Positions 54,984 through 64,000 of a stretch of DNA of 64,000 bases are shown here, one piece after another. The position numbers were made by a program, and so were the translations under genes. Origin of the DNA: an uncultured Pseudomonadota bacterium (GTDB lineage: Bacteria; Pseudomonadota; Gammaproteobacteria; Methylococcales; Methylomonadaceae); contig CAILJB010000091.1 of the NCBI GenBank assembly GCA_903834465.1, forward strand, positions 79,085 to 143,084. Direction: 5' to 3'. The first letter of the stretch is position 1. Each line of letters opens with the position of its first letter. The notes below the pieces were generated by a model. It was not told the DNA's origin. It saw only the letters and a list, made by a program, of their open reading frames with translations, and made no database searches.

Positions 54984-56375
54984 ATGCAAAAAATTCTCCC
55001 TGCCGAATTTCTGACTGCGTTAAAAACCATATTTTCAAAAAACGAAATTCTTACCGAACCTGAAGAATGTTGGACTTACGGTTATGACAACAGTCGTCGT
55101 CATGCCTTGCCGCAAGTGGTTGTTTTTGCCACAACACACGAGCAAGTTTTAAAAACTGTGCAATTATGCAACGAATTTGAAATTAAAATCACGGCGCGTG
55201 GAAGAGGAACAGGAACGACAGGTGCAATTGTGCCGCTGCACGGTGGTTTAGTTTTATCGCTCGAACGCATGAAACAGGTTTTAGATTTTTCGCCGGATAA
55301 TCGTTACATCAAAGTGCAAACCGGCATCACGAATCAAGAAATCCAAGATTACGTTAAAAGCAAAGGTTTTTTCTGGCCACCTGACCCAACCAGTGCAGCG
55401 TTTTGCAGTGTCGGCGGAAATTTAGCTTACAACTCCGCAGGTCCTAAAGCGGTCAAATACGGCACACCACGCGAAAATACCTTAGGTTTGCGTGTTGTCA
55501 CGGGTGCTGGTGAAGAAATGCGTGTTGGCGTTTATACCAGCAAAGGCGTGGTAGGGTACGATTTAACGCGCTTAATTATTGGTAGCGAAGGTACACTCGC
55601 CATTATTACCGAAGCGACGTTGAAACTTACGCCGCTGCCCGAAGCGAAAAAAACCTTACGCGCCATTTACAAAACCGTTGGCGACGCAGCGCAAGCAGTT
55701 TCTGCGGTGATGGCGCAACCCGTTGTACCGTGTGCGTTAGAATTTATGGATGGCAACGCCATTAACATGATTCGCCATTACACCGAAACGGATTTGCCAG
55801 AAAATGCGGGCGCGATGCTGATGATTGAAGTGGATGGTCAAGCTGAAGGGCTGGATTATGCGGCTGAAAAAGTGATGCAAGCGGCAACCAATGAGGGTTT
55901 GCTTTCGATGCGATTGGCGAAAAATACCGCTGAAGTCAAAGCTCTTTGGGATACGCGAAAAGCTCTCTCCCCTGCTCTGCGTAAAGTTGCGCCAAAAAAA
56001 ATTAACGAAGATGTTGTTGTGCCAGTTACCGAAATGCCAACGTTAATTGCAGGTTTAGACGCGCTATCAAAAAAATACGAATTACCAATTATCAATTTTG
56101 GTCATGCCGGCAATGGCAATATTCACGTTAATTTATTACTCGACCCCGACGACCCCATTCAAAGCAAAAAAGCCCATGCGTGTTTGGATGAAATTTTTTC
56201 ATTAGTGTTAAAACTGAACGGCACATTATCCGGCGAACATGGCGTAGGACTTGAGAAACGTGATTTTGTTGACCGCGAACTGGATGCAAATTCGCTCAAT
56301 TTAATGCGAGCCATTAAACGCCAATTTGACCCTAAAGGCTTATTGAATCCAGACAAAATGTTGCCATTAGCTTAA
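54984..56375 (+). CDS. FAD-linked oxidase, GlcD/D-lactate dehydrogenase-like
   Basis: A 463-residue flavoprotein starting at ATG 54984, beyond the inverted repeat; a longer frame to 54801 would overlap the upstream gene and run through the repeat. The FAD-binding PCMH domain shows RGRGTGTTGAIVPLHGGLVLS and PPDPTSAAFCSVGGNLAYNSAGPKAVKYG; the C-terminal domain has the GHAGNGNIHVN and GEHGVGLEK metal and substrate motifs. Likely substrates are D-lactate or glycolate. No GlcE or GlcF follows, so a single-subunit D-lactate or 2-hydroxyacid dehydrogenase is favoured. Confidence 0.9.
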   Translation: MQKILPAEFLTALKTIFSKNEILTEPEECWTYGYDNSRRHALPQVVVFATTHEQVLKTVQLCNEFEIKITARGRGTGTTGAIVPLHGGLVLSLERMKQVLDFSPDNRYIKVQTGITNQEIQDYVKSKGFFWPPDPTSAAFCSVGGNLAYNSAGPKAVKYGTPRENTLGLRVVTGAGEEMRVGVYTSKGVVGYDLTRLIIGSEGTLAIITEATLKLTPLPEAKKTLRAIYKTVGDAAQAVSAVMAQPVVPCALEFMDGNAINMIRHYTETDLPENAGAMLMIEVDGQAEGLDYAAEKVMQAATNEGLLSMRLAKNTAEVKALWDTRKALSPALRKVAPKKINEDVVVPVTEMPTLIAGLDALSKKYELPIINFGHAGNGNIHVNLLLDPDDPIQSKKAHACLDEIFSLVLKLNGTLSGEHGVGLEKRDFVDRELDANSLNLMRAIKRQFDPKGLLNPDKMLPLA

Positions 56376-56401
56376 TTCCTTCCTCTCCTTTACGAGTTTT
56401 T

Positions 56402-57334
56402 ATGTCTTCTGAAATTTTATCCACCTTAACGACGCTACGCGATTATATGCGCTGGGGCGCAAGTCGTTTCACACAAGCACAAGTTTGTTTTGGTCAAGGC
56501 ACGACCAGTGCGTTAGACGAAGCGGTGGCTTTAGTGCTTTATGCGGTGCATCAACCGTATCATTTGTCCGCGCATTTTTTTGATTGTGTTTTAACACATG
56601 AAGAAAGAAAAACGGTGTTCGATTTGATTGAACGACGCATTAACGAACGTATTCCAGCGGCTTATTTAACTAAAGAATCGATTTTTGCGGGTTTGCCATT
56701 TTATGTCGATGAGCGTGTTTTAATTCCACGTTCGCCCGTTGCCGAATTGATTGAACAGCAATTCGCGCCGTGGGTTGAAGAAGAAAACGTCGAACATATT
56801 TTAGATTTATGCACCGGTAGCGCGTGCATTGCGATTGCGTGTGCATACTCGTTTCCAAATGCCATGGTTGATGCGGTCGATTTGTCGCCCGAAGCCTTAG
56901 AAGTTGCCGAAATCAATATCGAAAAACATCAATTGACGGAATCGGTCACAACTTATTATTCTGACCTGTTTAATAAATTACCGCCGACAAAATACGACAT
57001 CATTATCAGTAATCCGCCGTATGTGTGTTTGCAAGAATGGGAAAATTTACCGCCCGAATTTCATGCTGAACCGGATATGGCATTTAAAGGTGGTACATCG
57101 GGTTTAGATTTAGTGTTACGAATTTTGAGTAATGCAAAAGATTATTTAAACGAGCAAGGAATTTTAATTATCGAAGTCGGTAGCAGCGCAGAAACGTTGC
57201 AAAACTTATTACCAGACGTACCGTTTTATTGGCTCAACTTTGAACGTGGTGGCGATGGCGTGTTTTTGCTAACGGCAAGCCAAGTTTTTGATTATCACGA
57301 ATTATTTGTTTCAGCGTTGAAAAAACATCACTGA
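56402..57334 (+). CDS. prmB: Ribosomal protein L3 N5-glutamine methyltransferase PrmB
   Basis: A 310-residue SAM-dependent methyltransferase. The N-terminal helical domain fits PrmB (LRDYMRWGASRFTQAQVCFGQGTTSALDEAV); then RVLIPRSPVAELIE, the SAM motif LDLCTGSACIAIACA, and the catalytic SNPPYV. The nearest alternative is PrmC (release-factor methylase), which has a different N-terminal domain. Confidence 0.94.
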   Translation: MSSEILSTLTTLRDYMRWGASRFTQAQVCFGQGTTSALDEAVALVLYAVHQPYHLSAHFFDCVLTHEERKTVFDLIERRINERIPAAYLTKESIFAGLPFYVDERVLIPRSPVAELIEQQFAPWVEEENVEHILDLCTGSACIAIACAYSFPNAMVDAVDLSPEALEVAEINIEKHQLTESVTTYYSDLFNKLPPTKYDIIISNPPYVCLQEWENLPPEFHAEPDMAFKGGTSGLDLVLRILSNAKDYLNEQGILIIEVGSSAETLQNLLPDVPFYWLNFERGGDGVFLLTASQVFDYHELFVSALKKHH

Positions 57335-57342
57335 GGTAAAGC

Positions 57343-58599
57343 ATGAAAAATGCACGCGAATCGCTTTATACAATTGGATTTTTACTTGCCGTAATGAGTA
57401 ACACTCACGCGGCAACCGTTGTGCCGAAAATTACGGCGACCAGCGTCACGCCACCGACCGCACCTGTTGGAACGACGTTTAAATTCACAGCAACGTTAGA
57501 TACTCCTTTGACGGCTGGAAATAAAGTCAAAATCGATTTGGGTAAAGGCGCAGAAGCGATGACGGGAACAAAAACCAGTTATTCCTTATCGCGTGCAATT
57601 TTTACAACCGGTTCGCAAACTTATAAAGTTGGACTTTATGATTCAAAAAACGTTCTTCAAGGAACGCTTTTCAGTGGAAATTATACGCTTTCAAGCGTGT
57701 CAACGGTTAATCATGCGCCAACATTAAAGTTAATTAGTGCCAATCAGACGGCGAATATAAACACAGCTTTCACTGTCACGTTAAATGCAAAAGATGTCGA
57801 TGCTAATCTAAGTTCCATGACGATGAATTGGGGAGATAACACTGCGCCTGAAACCATAACCGCAATAGATGGGAAAAATTTAATTTTTAGCCATGCGTAC
57901 ACTACCGCGAGTTCGTTTAGTTGGAAGGCATTTGCTACCGACGCAGGTGTGCCAGCATTAAACAGTAGGTCAATCACTCAAATTCTCACCGTTACGAGTG
58001 ACTATACTAAAATTGCAAATAATGGTTCTGTATTAGCTGATAACGCAAAACTCGGTGCTAATTCAACAGATTGGGCATGTACGAAAGACAATAAAACCGG
58101 CTTAATTTGGGAAGTTAAAACAAATGATGGTGGATTGCGAGATTTAAAAAAAATTTACACAAATTACACGACGGATTATTCAAAATGTGTTTCTTTATCT
58201 TCTATATCAGAATGTAAAGATAAAGCGCATACCGGTGTTTACGGTGATGGCGCAAATGCCAATAGTTTTGTGATTGCTGTGAATACACAAAGTTTGTGTG
58301 GTGCAACGAATTGGCGATTGCCTACAAATGAGGAACTAAAAGGTTTAGTTTATTGTTCCGACGGTAAAACTAAAACGGTTGATAAAGACAAAGCCGATTA
58401 CATTTGTACCGGTTCGCCGTCTCGTCCAACCATTAACACAACTTATTTCCCCAATACAGCCTCCAATTGGTCTTGGTCGTCATCCTCATCTAAGAGTTAT
58501 GCAGGTGATGCTTGGGTTGTTTATTTCAACTACGGCTATACGGGTTTAACCAGTAAAGACGGCAGCTACAGTGTTCGCTTAGTTCGTAACGCGCAGTAA
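57343..58599 (+). CDS. Exported protein with Lcl (DUF1566) C-terminal domain
   Basis: A 418-residue protein: signal peptide (ending NTHA), two Ig/PKD-like beta domains (about 30-130 and 131-225), and a Lcl/DUF1566 domain (about 230-418) with VKTNDGGLRD, TNWRLPTNEELKGLV and SSSSKSYAGDAWVVYFNYG. Six cysteines in the last domain probably form disulfides. Such domains occur in surface adhesins and collagen-like proteins; the ligand is unknown. GAGGTAA precedes the ATG; it lies 9 bases after prmB. Confidence 0.88.
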   Translation: MKNARESLYTIGFLLAVMSNTHAATVVPKITATSVTPPTAPVGTTFKFTATLDTPLTAGNKVKIDLGKGAEAMTGTKTSYSLSRAIFTTGSQTYKVGLYDSKNVLQGTLFSGNYTLSSVSTVNHAPTLKLISANQTANINTAFTVTLNAKDVDANLSSMTMNWGDNTAPETITAIDGKNLIFSHAYTTASSFSWKAFATDAGVPALNSRSITQILTVTSDYTKIANNGSVLADNAKLGANSTDWACTKDNKTGLIWEVKTNDGGLRDLKKIYTNYTTDYSKCVSLSSISECKDKAHTGVYGDGANANSFVIAVNTQSLCGATNWRLPTNEELKGLVYCSDGKTKTVDKDKADYICTGSPSRPTINTTYFPNTASNWSWSSSSSKSYAGDAWVVYFNYGYTGLTSKDGSYSVRLVRNAQ

Positions 58600-58633
58600 T
58601 GACACATATTTGGATTTAATTTAGGAATAAAAA

Positions 58634-59695
58634 ATGTCAGGAAACACAATAGGAAAATTATTTACGGTCACGACATTTGGCGAAAGTCACGGCGTGGCAT
58701 TGGGTTGTATTATCGACGGTTGCCCGCCGAATATGGAACTGTGCGAAGCGGATATTCAAATCGATTTAGATCGTCGCAAACCTGGCACTTCGCGCCACAC
58801 CACGCAACGCCGTGAAGCCGATGAAGTGAAAATTTTATCCGGCGTTTTTGAAGGCAAAACCACCGGTACGCCGATTGGTTTGCTGATTGAAAACACAGAT
58901 CAACGCTCGAAAGATTATTCCAAAATTTCGCAAGCATTTCGTCCTGGTCATGCCGATTTCACTTATCAGCAAAAATACGGCATTCGTGATTATCGCGGTG
59001 GCGGACGCTCTTCGGCGCGTGAAACCGCGATGCGTGTTGCGGCGGGTGCAATTGCGAAAAAATACCTCAAAGAAATCGCAGGCATTGAAATTCGGGGTTA
59101 TTTGTCACAATTGGGAACAATTAAAATTGAACAAGTCGATTGGGACATCATCAAAACCAACCCATTTTTCTGCCCAGACGTGAACAAAATTGCCGAAATG
59201 GAAAGTTACATGGATGCACTTCGCAAAGAAGGCGAATCTATCGGCGCACGCATTGAAGTGGTCGCCACGAATGTTCCGGCAGGTTTGGGTGAACCCATTT
59301 TTGACCGTTTAGATGCTGAACTCGCTTACGCATTGATGAGTATTAACGCCGTGAAAGGCGTGGAAATCGGCGATGGATTTAAATGCGTCGAAGCGAAAGG
59401 TACACAATTTCGTGACGAAATCACGTCCGAGGGTTTTTTAAGTAATCACGCCGGTGGCATTTTAGGTGGGATTTCAAGCGGGCAAACGATTACTGCCAGC
59501 ATTGCGTTGAAACCCACGTCGAGCCTACGTTTAGCTGGCAAAAGTATTGACCTCGAAGGTAACGCCGTCGAAGTTATCACCGAAGGACGACACGATCCAT
59601 GTGTAGGAATTCGCGCTACACCGATTGCCGAAGCGATGGTTGCAATTGTATTGATGGATCATCTTTTGCGTCAACGCGCCCAAAATTCAAAATAA
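58634..59695 (+). CDS. aroC: Chorismate synthase
   Basis: A 353-residue enzyme making chorismate from EPSP, the last step of the shikimate pathway, using reduced FMN. Signatures: [48 protein letters not shown] and [18 protein letters not shown]. Normal length. A strong terminator follows. Confidence 0.98.
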   Translation: MSGNTIGKLFTVTTFGESHGVALGCIIDGCPPNMELCEADIQIDLDRRKPGTSRHTTQRREADEVKILSGVFEGKTTGTPIGLLIENTDQRSKDYSKISQAFRPGHADFTYQQKYGIRDYRGGGRSSARETAMRVAAGAIAKKYLKEIAGIEIRGYLSQLGTIKIEQVDWDIIKTNPFFCPDVNKIAEMESYMDALRKEGESIGARIEVVATNVPAGLGEPIFDRLDAELAYALMSINAVKGVEIGDGFKCVEAKGTQFRDEITSEGFLSNHAGGILGGISSGQTITASIALKPTSSLRLAGKSIDLEGNAVEVITEGRHDPCVGIRATPIAEAMVAIVLMDHLLRQRAQNSK

Positions 59696-59707
59696 CCATT
59701 CTTAATC

Positions 59708-59763
59708 AAACAGGAGGGCGAGCATTACTTGTTAACTAAGTAATGCTTGACCTCCTGTTTTTT
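59708..59763 (+). terminator. Long stem terminator after aroC
   Basis: AAACAGGAGG pairs with CCTCCTGTTT and, after a 3-base internal mismatch, AGCATTACT pairs with AGTAATGCT (arms 59708-59729 and 59739-59760). A T-run follows. Confidence 0.9.
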
Positions 59764-59818
59764 ATTTTTTACCTTGCTTCACTTTTTTTAATTTTTATAT
59801 TCAGTTGAGTACAAAACT

Positions 59819-62800
59819 ATGACACAACCTTTATCGCTCGGCATTGCTGGTTTTAATTATGCCGATTTATACAACACAAATCGCTTAAATGATTTATTAA
59901 CCACTTTCGATGAATCGCTTAAATATCACGATGCTGATTTATTCGATTCTTACCTTTCATATCGCAACACAAAAGGCGCAGATTTATCGCCTGAACAACA
60001 ATCAGCAATGCTGGTTCAAGTCGCGCCTTATGTGGGTAAATTTGTCGCTAAATTGTTCAATGTTGAAAACGAACATCAAGCACAAAAAAGCCATATTCAA
60101 GCCGAACTTGAAACCATTTTCACCTTTAAAAATGAAGTCGTCGAAAAGTTAGGCGTAGTTTTCAAAGGTCAAACGACAGACGATTGGAAAATTCCAGACG
60201 TGTTAAACCGTTTTGATTTGTTAATCGAAGCAGGTTTCCCCGAAGCGAATTTGGACGAAGACGAAGAACATCGTGTGGCGCGTGTTGGCGCGGTCATCGG
60301 TTCATTAGCAAATCATTACAAAACCTTGGCAAAAGGCAAAGAAAGCAACTATGAAAATGCCGATTTGCAAGCCGAAGCCTTACGCGAAAAATTAAAATCT
60401 CACGAACTCGCCGCAACTGAATTTGCTGACATTATCAACGCGCCTGATTTGACCGAATTCACAGCAGGTTTAATGGATGTGGTGCAACGTTGGTGTTTTG
60501 TCGCGCAACAAGATAACGATGTGGTTAGCTCGTGGCTCAGTTTCAAATTTCCCGAAAAACGGGATTTCGATAATTTAGTTGAACACGAATTGATTGATAG
60601 AACCGAATTTAACGTCTGGATGGGCGAACATCGTCGCCGTCGTGATGGTTTCAAATTAACCGACTTGCGCTACAACGAACGTCAAGTGTTATCGGAAGTG
60701 AATCATTGTATTTACTGCCACGAGCGCGACACCGATTCATGTTCAAAAGGCATGATTAACAAGAAAACGCAGATTTTTAAAACTGACCCGCTCGGTGTAA
60801 CGACCATCGGTTGTCCGCTTGATGAAAAAATTTCAGAAATGAATTTGGTCAAACGTGGCGGTGATAACATTGGCGCGTTAGCGATTGTGACCGTTGATAA
60901 TCCGATGTGTGCAGGCACGGGACATCGGATTTGTAACGAATGTATGAAGGGCTGTATTTACCAAAAAACCGACCCTGTGAACATTCCGCAAATCGAAACT
61001 AACGTTTTAACCGACGTTTTGTTTATGCCTTACGGGTTTGAAATTTACAGCTTATTGACGCGCTGGAATCCGCTCAACGTTAAACGTCCTGTGATGTTGC
61101 CGTACAACGGTAAAAACGCGCTCGTTGTAGGTTTAGGGCCTGCGGGTTATACGATGAGCCATTATTTACTCAATGAAGGTTTTGCTGTCGCAGGGATTGA
61201 CGGTTTGAAACTTGAGCCGTTACCTGTTGAATTAACGGGCGACGCAAACAATTTGCCTGAACCGATTGCAGATTTCAAAGACCTTTACGAAGATTTAGAT
61301 AAACGGATTTTGGCAGGTTTTGGCGGCGTGGCGGAATATGGCATTACCGTGCGTTGGGATAAAAACTTTTTGAAAGTCATGTATTTAATGTTGTTACGTC
61401 GTCAAACTTTCCGCGCTTACGGCGGTGTGCGTTTTGGTGGCACATTGACGATTGATGATGCGTGGGAAATGGGCTTTGACCATATTTGTATTGCGTCAGG
61501 CGCAGGTCAACCGACAATTATTGATTTGAAAAATAATTTAATGCGCGGTATTCGTAAAGCCTCCGATTTCTTGATGGCGTTGCAATTAACAGGCGCGGCA
61601 AAAGCGTCTTCGCTTGCCAATTTACAAGTACGTTTGCCAGCAGGTGTGATTGGTGGCGGTTTGACGGCAATTGATACCGCAACGGAATTGATGGCGTATT
61701 ACCCTGTTCAAGTTCAAAAAATTCTGCATCGTTATGAAATTTTGGCAAAAACTTACGGCGAACAAACTGTTCGGGCGCGTTATGACAAAGAAGAAACTAT
61801 TATTTTGGATGAGTTTTTAGCGCACGGTCGAGCGATTGCCGCTGAACGTCAACGCGCTGAAGCCGAAGGCGAATTACCTGATTTTCAACCACTCGTCGAA
61901 TCATGGGGCGGCGTGACCTTGTTCTATCGCAAAGGCATCAAAGACGCACCTGCGTATCGTCAAAATCACGAAGAAATCAGCGAAGCCTTAGAAGAAGGCA
62001 TTGCGTTGGCAGAATTCATGAGTCCCGTTGGTGCGAATGCCGATGAATTCGGACATTTGGTGTCGGTCGATTTCCAAAATACCGAAACCAAAGCGGCTGT
62101 AAATGTGCCATTGCGTAATTTGTACGTCGCGGCGGGAACGTCACCAAACACAATTTATCAAAGCGAATATCCCGACACGTTTGTGATGGATAAATGGTTT
62201 TTCCAACGTTACGAACCAGAATTTGAAAATGGTTCGGTTTCACTCGTTGCAAGTAATGACGAAAAAATGCCAAAAATTGGCAAACCTGCACCGCTCACAT
62301 CTTATCAAAAAGACGGTAAATTCATCAGTTTTTATGGCGACAATCACCCTGTTTATGCGGGTAACGTCGTGAAAGCGATGGCGAGTGCGAAAAATGGTTA
62401 TCCGTATGTGGTGAAATTATTTGAACAAGAATTGGCAGGTTTGAATCCTTCGCAACAAGCTGAACGTGATGCGGCGGCAAAAAATTTATTTGCCCGTTTG
62501 GATGATTCGTTCAAAGCAACGATTGTTGAAATCAACCGTTTAACACCGACGATTGTTGAAATCGTGATAAAAGCTCCGCTTGCTGCTGAAAAATTTGAAG
62601 CTGGTCAATTCTATCGCGTACAAAATTATGAAGCGTTTGCGCCGACGGTTGAAGGCACGGTTTTAGCGGCGGAAGGTTTAGCCTTGACTGGCGCAGAAGT
62701 GAACAAAGAAAACGGCACGGTTTCCTTGATTACGCTGGAAATGGGTTCATCGTCGCGGTTATGTGCAACGTGGAAAGCTGGCGACCCTGTTGTGTTGATG

Positions 62801-63475
62801 GGGGTCACAGGCACGCCAACTGAAATTCCAACAGGTCAAACGGTGTTGCTCATCGGCGGCGGTTTAGGAAATGCGGTGTTGTTCTCAATCGGTAAAGCGT
62901 TACGCAACGCTGGCAACAAAGTGATTTATTTCGCAGGCTACAATTTGGCGCGAGACCGTTTCAAAGTCGAAGACGTGGAAGCTGCCGCAGACGTTGTAAT
63001 TTGGTCGGTGAATAAAGGCGAAAATGTTGTGCCATTCACGCCAACTCGTCCGCAAGATAAAACGTTTGTTGGCAACATTTTGGAATGTATGCTCGCTTAC
63101 GGCAAAGGTGAATTGGGTGAACAACCGATTTCGCTTGCAGATGTTGACCATTTGATTGTGATTGGTTCGGACAGAATGATGGACGCGGTCAAACACGCGC
63201 GTTTTGATGTCTTAAAACCGTATTTGACCAAAGCGCATCATGCGGTCGGTTCAATCAATTCGCCGATGCAGTGCATGATGAAAGGCATTTGCGCTCAATG
63301 TTTGTGTAAACATGTTGATAAAGACAGCGGCAAAGAGTTCTTTGTTTATTCGTGCTACAACCAAGATCAAGATTTAGATAAAGTCGATTTTCCAAACTTG
63401 AATGCACGTCTGAAACAAAACACTGTGCAGGAAAAATTATCTAATCTTTGGTTGGATTATTTGTTGACGGAGTAG
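59819..63475 (+). CDS. Fused Nfn/GltD-like plus PyrK-like flavin Fe-S oxidoreductase
   Basis: A 1218-residue cytosolic protein. Residues 1-290 are a helical domain I do not recognise. A Cys-rich region (Cys297, 300, 308, and later CAGTGHRICNECMKGCIY) looks like the Fe-S part of GltD/NfnB. A first FAD Rossmann fold is at about 433-450 (VVGLGPAGYTMS) and a second nucleotide fold near 610 (GVIGGGLTAIDTA). From about 898 an FNR-like domain follows (EINRLTPTIVEIVIKAP, FEAGQFYRV, LLIGGGLGNAVLFSIG), ending in a PyrK/NfnA-type 2Fe-2S site (CMMKGICAQCLC ... YSC). The order resembles NfnB and NfnA joined end to end, so an NAD(P)H-ferredoxin transhydrogenase role is possible (inference). Confidence 0.87.
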   Translation: MTQPLSLGIAGFNYADLYNTNRLNDLLTTFDESLKYHDADLFDSYLSYRNTKGADLSPEQQSAMLVQVAPYVGKFVAKLFNVENEHQAQKSHIQAELETIFTFKNEVVEKLGVVFKGQTTDDWKIPDVLNRFDLLIEAGFPEANLDEDEEHRVARVGAVIGSLANHYKTLAKGKESNYENADLQAEALREKLKSHELAATEFADIINAPDLTEFTAGLMDVVQRWCFVAQQDNDVVSSWLSFKFPEKRDFDNLVEHELIDRTEFNVWMGEHRRRRDGFKLTDLRYNERQVLSEVNHCIYCHERDTDSCSKGMINKKTQIFKTDPLGVTTIGCPLDEKISEMNLVKRGGDNIGALAIVTVDNPMCAGTGHRICNECMKGCIYQKTDPVNIPQIETNVLTDVLFMPYGFEIYSLLTRWNPLNVKRPVMLPYNGKNALVVGLGPAGYTMSHYLLNEGFAVAGIDGLKLEPLPVELTGDANNLPEPIADFKDLYEDLDKRILAGFGGVAEYGITVRWDKNFLKVMYLMLLRRQTFRAYGGVRFGGTLTIDDAWEMGFDHICIASGAGQPTIIDLKNNLMRGIRKASDFLMALQLTGAAKASSLANLQVRLPAGVIGGGLTAIDTATELMAYYPVQVQKILHRYEILAKTYGEQTVRARYDKEETIILDEFLAHGRAIAAERQRAEAEGELPDFQPLVESWGGVTLFYRKGIKDAPAYRQNHEEISEALEEGIALAEFMSPVGANADEFGHLVSVDFQNTETKAAVNVPLRNLYVAAGTSPNTIYQSEYPDTFVMDKWFFQRYEPEFENGSVSLVASNDEKMPKIGKPAPLTSYQKDGKFISFYGDNHPVYAGNVVKAMASAKNGYPYVVKLFEQELAGLNPSQQAERDAAAKNLFARLDDSFKATIVEINRLTPTIVEIVIKAPLAAEKFEAGQFYRVQNYEAFAPTVEGTVLAAEGLALTGAEVNKENGTVSLITLEMGSSSRLCATWKAGDPVVLMGVTGTPTEIPTGQTVLLIGGGLGNAVLFSIGKALRNAGNKVIYFAGYNLARDRFKVEDVEAAADVVIWSVNKGENVVPFTPTRPQDKTFVGNILECMLAYGKGELGEQPISLADVDHLIVIGSDRMMDAVKHARFDVLKPYLTKAHHAVGSINSPMQCMMKGICAQCLCKHVDKDSGKEFFVYSCYNQDQDLDKVDFPNLNARLKQNTVQEKLSNLWLDYLLTE

Positions 63476-63481
63476 AATGAA

Positions 63482-63518
63482 AAAAGCCCCGATTTGCTGA
63501 AATGCTGTCGGGGCTTTT
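63482..63518. terminator. Rho-independent terminator
   Basis: AAAAGCCCCGA (63482-63492) pairs with TCGGGGCTTTT (63508-63518). It lies between the large oxidoreductase and the convergent small gene and can serve both. Confidence 0.9.
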
Positions 63519-63526
63519 AAATTCAG

Positions 63527-63751
63527 TTAATCAACGCGAACTTTAGCAAAGTTTGTATTGCTTCCTCTAAAAGTTTTGACACCATTTTGATAATCAATGT
63601 ATTCGTTGTTATTTAACCAAATTTTTGCATGATTAGTGCATTTAGTCGCACCGCAAATCAAAGCAGCATTTGGGTAATCGACTGGATTAACAGGAACGTA
63701 GGTTTGAATGCTTTTTTTAACACCACAAGACTCACATCTACATAAAGCCAT
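63527..63751 (-). CDS. Small zinc-ribbon protein of unknown function
   Basis: A 74-residue protein with CRCESCG at the start and a second pair CGATKCTNH, together a likely zinc ribbon (four Cys plus His). No further domain; AGGAGTTTG-like purines lie before the ATG. Possibly a nucleic-acid or protein-binding factor, but nothing shows a partner. Confidence 0.7.
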   Translation of the reverse strand: MALCRCESCGVKKSIQTYVPVNPVDYPNAALICGATKCTNHAKIWLNNNEYIDYQNGVKTFRGSNTNFAKVRVD

Positions 63752-63782
63752 TTTTCAAACTCCTTAATACCCCCTGTGTATC

Positions 63783-63849
63783 TTTACGCAATTTTCTAAA
63801 AATGAACCTGAATCCAAATAATTTTTTCCAGATTCAGGATTTGCGTAAA
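63783..63849. other. Nested inverted repeat in the right-end intergenic region
   Basis: TTTACGCAA (63783-63791) pairs with TTGCGTAAA (63841-63849), and inside it CCTGAATC (63807-63814) pairs with GATTCAGG (63831-63838). The region 63752-64000 holds no convincing gene; a 33-codon frame from about 63878 has no support. This may be a structured RNA, a terminator of a gene beyond the edge, or a mobile-element end. Confidence 0.45.
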
Positions 63850-64000
63850 TTTCTTCAACTACCGCTACTAAAAACCTATGAAAATCCATAAAATCTATGA
63901 TTTTCTAGTATCTATTCACACCGTCAATGCAAAAGCCATGATGAAACTATGGTCTAACTTTGCTCTTGTGTGCATTTAAGGTCAGGCTGTAAGCGTGTCC

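Overview
The window looks like the chromosome of an AT-rich gammaproteobacterial methanotroph (order Methylococcales, type I). The main evidence is a complete particulate methane monooxygenase operon pmoCAB (minus strand, 10299 to 7398) whose proteins closely resemble the Methylococcus family. A methenyl-tetrahydromethanopterin cyclohydrolase (formaldehyde oxidation) and a full set of gammaproteobacterial housekeeping genes (min, ccm, prfB, truD, fimV, eno, rimO) support this. I saw no phage, IS element, CRISPR array, rRNA or tRNA. Coding density is high, and no stretch over 300 bases is without a gene.

Layout. 1-7.3 kb: a TonB-dependent receptor cut by the left edge, then an envelope/copper set (EexN-like small protein, formylglycine-enzyme-like protein, Asp-box lipoprotein with a Cys cluster, TlpA-type thioredoxin, CopC, a Cys/His lipoprotein, a HupE/UreJ protein). 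7.4-10.3 kb: pmoCAB. 10.5-13.5 kb: a SufR-like regulator, a multicopper oxidase whose type 1 cysteine lies in domain 1, and a membrane cupredoxin. 13.6-15 kb, divergent: group 1 truncated haemoglobin plus a 2Fe-2S/FAD/NAD reductase, which together resemble a split flavohaemoglobin. 15.1-21.7 kb: msrB, apeB, class I fumarase, uppP, a frameshifted small exported protein, pgi. 22.0-23.5 kb: a second copy of the 'Cys/His protein plus cupredoxin' pair. 23.6-32.2 kb: DUF5765-like membrane protein, radical SAM, mobA, lipoprotein, diguanylate cyclase, CorA, and an in-frame ATP-grasp/Mch fusion. 32.4-37.9 kb: ccmCDEFGHI (ccmAB missing, possibly with a scrap of ccmB). 38.1-41.0 kb: fimV. 41.0-49.2 kb, minus: truD, prfB with its programmed +1 frameshift, a PP-loop gene, and a stressosome operon (globin-type RsbR, RsbS, RsbT, ATPase-phosphatase) ending in a GGDEF-EAL protein. 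49.3-52.3 kb: ftsB, eno, rimO. 52.4-54.3 kb: minCDE. 54.3-63.8 kb: BON lipoprotein, GlcD-like oxidase, prmB, Lcl-type exported protein, aroC, a 1218-residue fused Nfn-like flavin/Fe-S oxidoreductase, and a small zinc-ribbon protein.

How the parts fit. The first 24 kb reads as a copper and methane-oxidation neighbourhood: copper-binding proteins and cupredoxins lie on both sides of pMMO, and four exported proteins are predicted to expose an N-terminal histidine after signal cleavage. The ccm genes supply c-type cytochromes. The most unusual items are the duplicated Cys/His-protein and cupredoxin module, the shared TGCGACA-type palindromes (one lies in the pmoC leader), the haem-globin stressosome wired to c-di-GMP turnover, the ATP-grasp/Mch fusion and the giant Nfn-like protein.
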